This document shows, one piece after another, positions 62,711-64,000 of a DNA stretch of 64,000 bases. A model generated the notes under the pieces. It searched no databases. It worked only from the letters and a program-made list of their open reading frames with translations, and was not told where the DNA came from. The stretch's first letter is position 1. Every line of letters starts with the position of its first letter. This DNA is from an uncultured Bacilli bacterium (GTDB lineage: Bacteria; Bacillota_I; Bacilli_A; RFN20; CAG-826), in contig CALVNF010000001.1 in the NCBI GenBank assembly GCA_944349595.1, forward strand, positions 186,001-250,000, given 5' to 3'. The translations under genes and the position numbers were made by a program.

Positions 62711-62787
62711 GCCGTCTTAGCTCAATCTGGCAGAGCAACTGATTTGTAATCAGTAGGTTGATGGTTCGATTCCGTTAGACGGCACCA
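62711..62787 (+). tRNA. tRNA-Thr(TGT)
   Basis: Acceptor GCCGTCT pairs with AGACGGC; discriminator A and CCA. Anticodon loop TTTGTAA gives TGT. Last gene of the four-tRNA operon. Confidence 0.96.
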
Positions 62788-62803
62788 TTTTATTTATTCA
62801 TTT

Positions 62804-62848
62804 CCCTTGAATTTTGTCTAAAAATTAGATAAATGAAAAGGGTTTTTT
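62804..62848 (+). terminator. Intrinsic terminator of the four-tRNA operon
   Basis: Outer CCCTT/AAGGG and an inner stem TTGTCTAA/TTAGATAA form a two-part hairpin followed by six T residues. Confidence 0.75.
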
Positions 62849-63015
62849 ATTGCATAAATATAAAATGATGAAAATTAATGATCTTTAAGAATATTAAAAA
62901 TTTTATTTAAAATAAAAATAAATATAGAAGTTTTAAAGCCATATAATTACAAGAATTGATTTTATCTCCCCAAAAATGATATATTTGGTGGGAAAACAAA
63001 GACGATGGGGAGGAA

Positions 63016-63231
63016 ATGAAGAAATTTAATTACTCAAACTTAAAAAATAAATCACAGGATACAAGATAATTAATTATTTGACTCGAATTCATGAAGAAAA
63101 ATGATATTCTTGAACTTATACCATCAATTTCATCAACAAGTATTGAAAGAAATTTAAAAAACTTGTGTGATTTAGGTGAAATAAAAAAAGAAGGAGTTGG
63201 TAAGTCAACATATTATATTAAATTAAAATAA
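63016..63231 (+). pseudogene. Remnant of a Fic-family gene with the catalytic core deleted
   Basis: An ATG at 63016, after GGGGAGG, opens FNYSNLKN and stops after 17 codons. Shifting frame gives IINYLTRIHEEK, the N-terminal element of Fic proteins with a helix before the core. Then an ATG at 63087 opens a 47-codon stretch with ISSTSIERNLKNLCDLGEIK and GVGKSTYYIKLK, the C-terminal winged helix common in Fic proteins. The HPFxxGNGR catalytic core between them is absent, so a large internal deletion and a frameshift have destroyed the gene. The short C-terminal frame could still be translated. Confidence 0.6.
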
Positions 63232-63427
63232 AATAAATTTTATTTTGAAGTTATACAAAAACTTATTTTATATGCTGGAATATAAAAATAATTTCATTAT
63301 TATATGATTAATTTTTACAAGCTTTGCGTTTTAAAAACAAATTGATTATTTTATTTATTCTCTTTTTAATATAAAATATTATCAAATCGAACATATATTT
63401 ATATCAAATAAGGAGAATTTAAAAGAT

Positions 63428-64000
63428 ATGGAATACGGTAAAAAAATCAGAAATGTAGCTGTATTAGGACACCAAGGTAGTGGTAAAACAACAATGTGTG
63501 AATCACTATACAGTGTCGTATATAATACAGAAAAAGGTAGTGTTGAAAGAAAAAATACTATTAGTGATTACTTACAAGAAGAAAAAAATAGATTATCATC
63601 AACTTCTAGCGCAATTGTACCTTTAAAATATGAAGGTTATAGATTTAATTTAATTGATATCCCTGGAAATGATGATTTTATTTATGAAGCTCTTGGTGTT
63701 ACACAAGTAATTAAAGGCGCAATTTTAGTAATTAGTGCACCAAATAAAGTCCAAATTGAAACAATTAAACATTTTAATTTATTAAGAAAAAAAGGTATTC
63801 CAACATTAATATATGTTAATAAAATGGATAAAGAAAATATAAATTTTGAAGATTTATTATCCGATATCCAAGAAAAATTAGGTAAAGATGCAGTTCCATT
63901 TACATATCCATTAGGTCACGAAGATAAATTTGATGGTTTTGTTAATTTAATTACATTAAAAGCTAGAATTTTTGATGGAACAAAATGTGTAGATGGTGAA
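63428..64000 (+). CDS. EF-G-like translation GTPase, C-terminus cut by window edge
   Basis: The first 191 codons of a translational GTPase. It has the P-loop GHQGSGKTT (about 14-22), a switch I region around SSTSSAIVPLKY, switch II DIPGNDDF where canonical EF-G has DTPGH, and the guanine-specificity motif NKMDK (about 137-141). The lack of the switch II His and the overall spacing fit the EF-G-like paralogue group (often called FusA2 or EF-G-like), not the main EF-G. AAGGAG precedes the ATG. Role on the ribosome is unproven. Confidence 0.88.
   Translation, partial: MEYGKKIRNVAVLGHQGSGKTTMCESLYSVVYNTEKGSVERKNTISDYLQEEKNRLSSTSSAIVPLKYEGYRFNLIDIPGNDDFIYEALGVTQVIKGAILVISAPNKVQIETIKHFNLLRKKGIPTLIYVNKMDKENINFEDLLSDIQEKLGKDAVPFTYPLGHEDKFDGFVNLITLKARIFDGTKCVDGE

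Noticed and set aside
1-64000. CRISPR array, insertion sequence, prophage or integrase
   Set aside because: No repeat-spacer series, transposase-like frame, terminal repeats or att-like duplication was seen; the gene run is housekeeping apart from the Fic remnant.

Overview
This 64 kb window is chromosomal DNA from a very AT-rich, low-GC Firmicutes-type (Bacilli/Mollicutes-like) bacterium. Gene order supports this: sufCDSUB, mnmG-rsmG-parA, cmk-der-gpsA-hup, dnaD-nth, gpsB-rnpB, rny-ymdB-miaB-ricA and a type-B RNase P RNA all match Bacillus-type neighbourhoods. UGA is a stop (sufB, mnmG and others end in TGA) and Trp is TGG, so the code is the standard bacterial one, not the Mycoplasma code. 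Many lipoproteins, an oxygen-sensitive [FeFe] hydrogenase, PduL and few biosynthetic genes suggest an anaerobic, fermentative, reduced-genome host- or gut-associated organism. This placement is inference; no rRNA is present.

Layout: (1) 1-3.4 kb, minus strand: two large secreted lipoproteins, one a PrsA-like foldase. (2) 3.5-15.2 kb: a tightly packed run sufCDSUB-mnmG-rsmG, then parA, a small membrane protein, cmk, der, gpsA and hup. (3) 15.3-28.6 kb: a short CCA-type nucleotidyltransferase, dnaD, nth, a DEDDh exonuclease, gpsB, rnpB, pgsA, pncC, recA, rny, ymdB, miaB, ricA, miaA, tcdA, fhs and a DUF951 protein. (4) 28.6-33.3 kb: two overlapping MacB-like ATPase-permease fusions. (5) 33.3-42 kb: csp, ychF, ispF, gltX, argS, rpoE, fba, a CysQ-like phosphatase, a lipoprotein 5'-nucleotidase and a NifU C-terminal protein. 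(6) 42-51.5 kb: pduL, rdgB, pepF, ispD, an in-frame S1-phosphoglucose isomerase fusion and eight of the window's twelve tRNA genes. (7) 51.8-56 kb: a three-gene NAD(P)-linked [FeFe] hydrogenase operon. (8) 56-64 kb: a DUF3737 beta-helix protein, yebC, a glycosyltransferase, two lipoproteins, rplM-rpsI with an L13-type leader, four more tRNAs, a decayed Fic gene and the start of an EF-G-like GTPase.

How it fits together: the Suf operon builds Fe-S clusters needed by MiaB, Nth and the hydrogenase, and the NifU-like carrier probably helps deliver them. Fba and Pgi run glycolysis; the hydrogenase would dispose of electrons and PduL would make acetyl phosphate. RNase Y, YmdB and RicA form an RNA-turnover block, and many genes act on tRNA (MnmG, MiaA, MiaB, TcdA, RNase P).

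The most unusual signals are regulatory. A 10-base loop on covarying stems overlaps the ribosome binding sites of recA and of the transporter pair. Many genes have a -10 box only 6-11 bases before the ATG and no Shine-Dalgarno, implying leaderless mRNAs. All four tRNA transcription units share an AGCGC/AGCAC element at the predicted transcription start. A short Shine-Dalgarno/mini-ORF/hairpin leader precedes the NifU-like gene, and an S1-Pgi fusion carries a strong internal start for Pgi. I saw no insertion sequence, prophage, CRISPR array or defence island.
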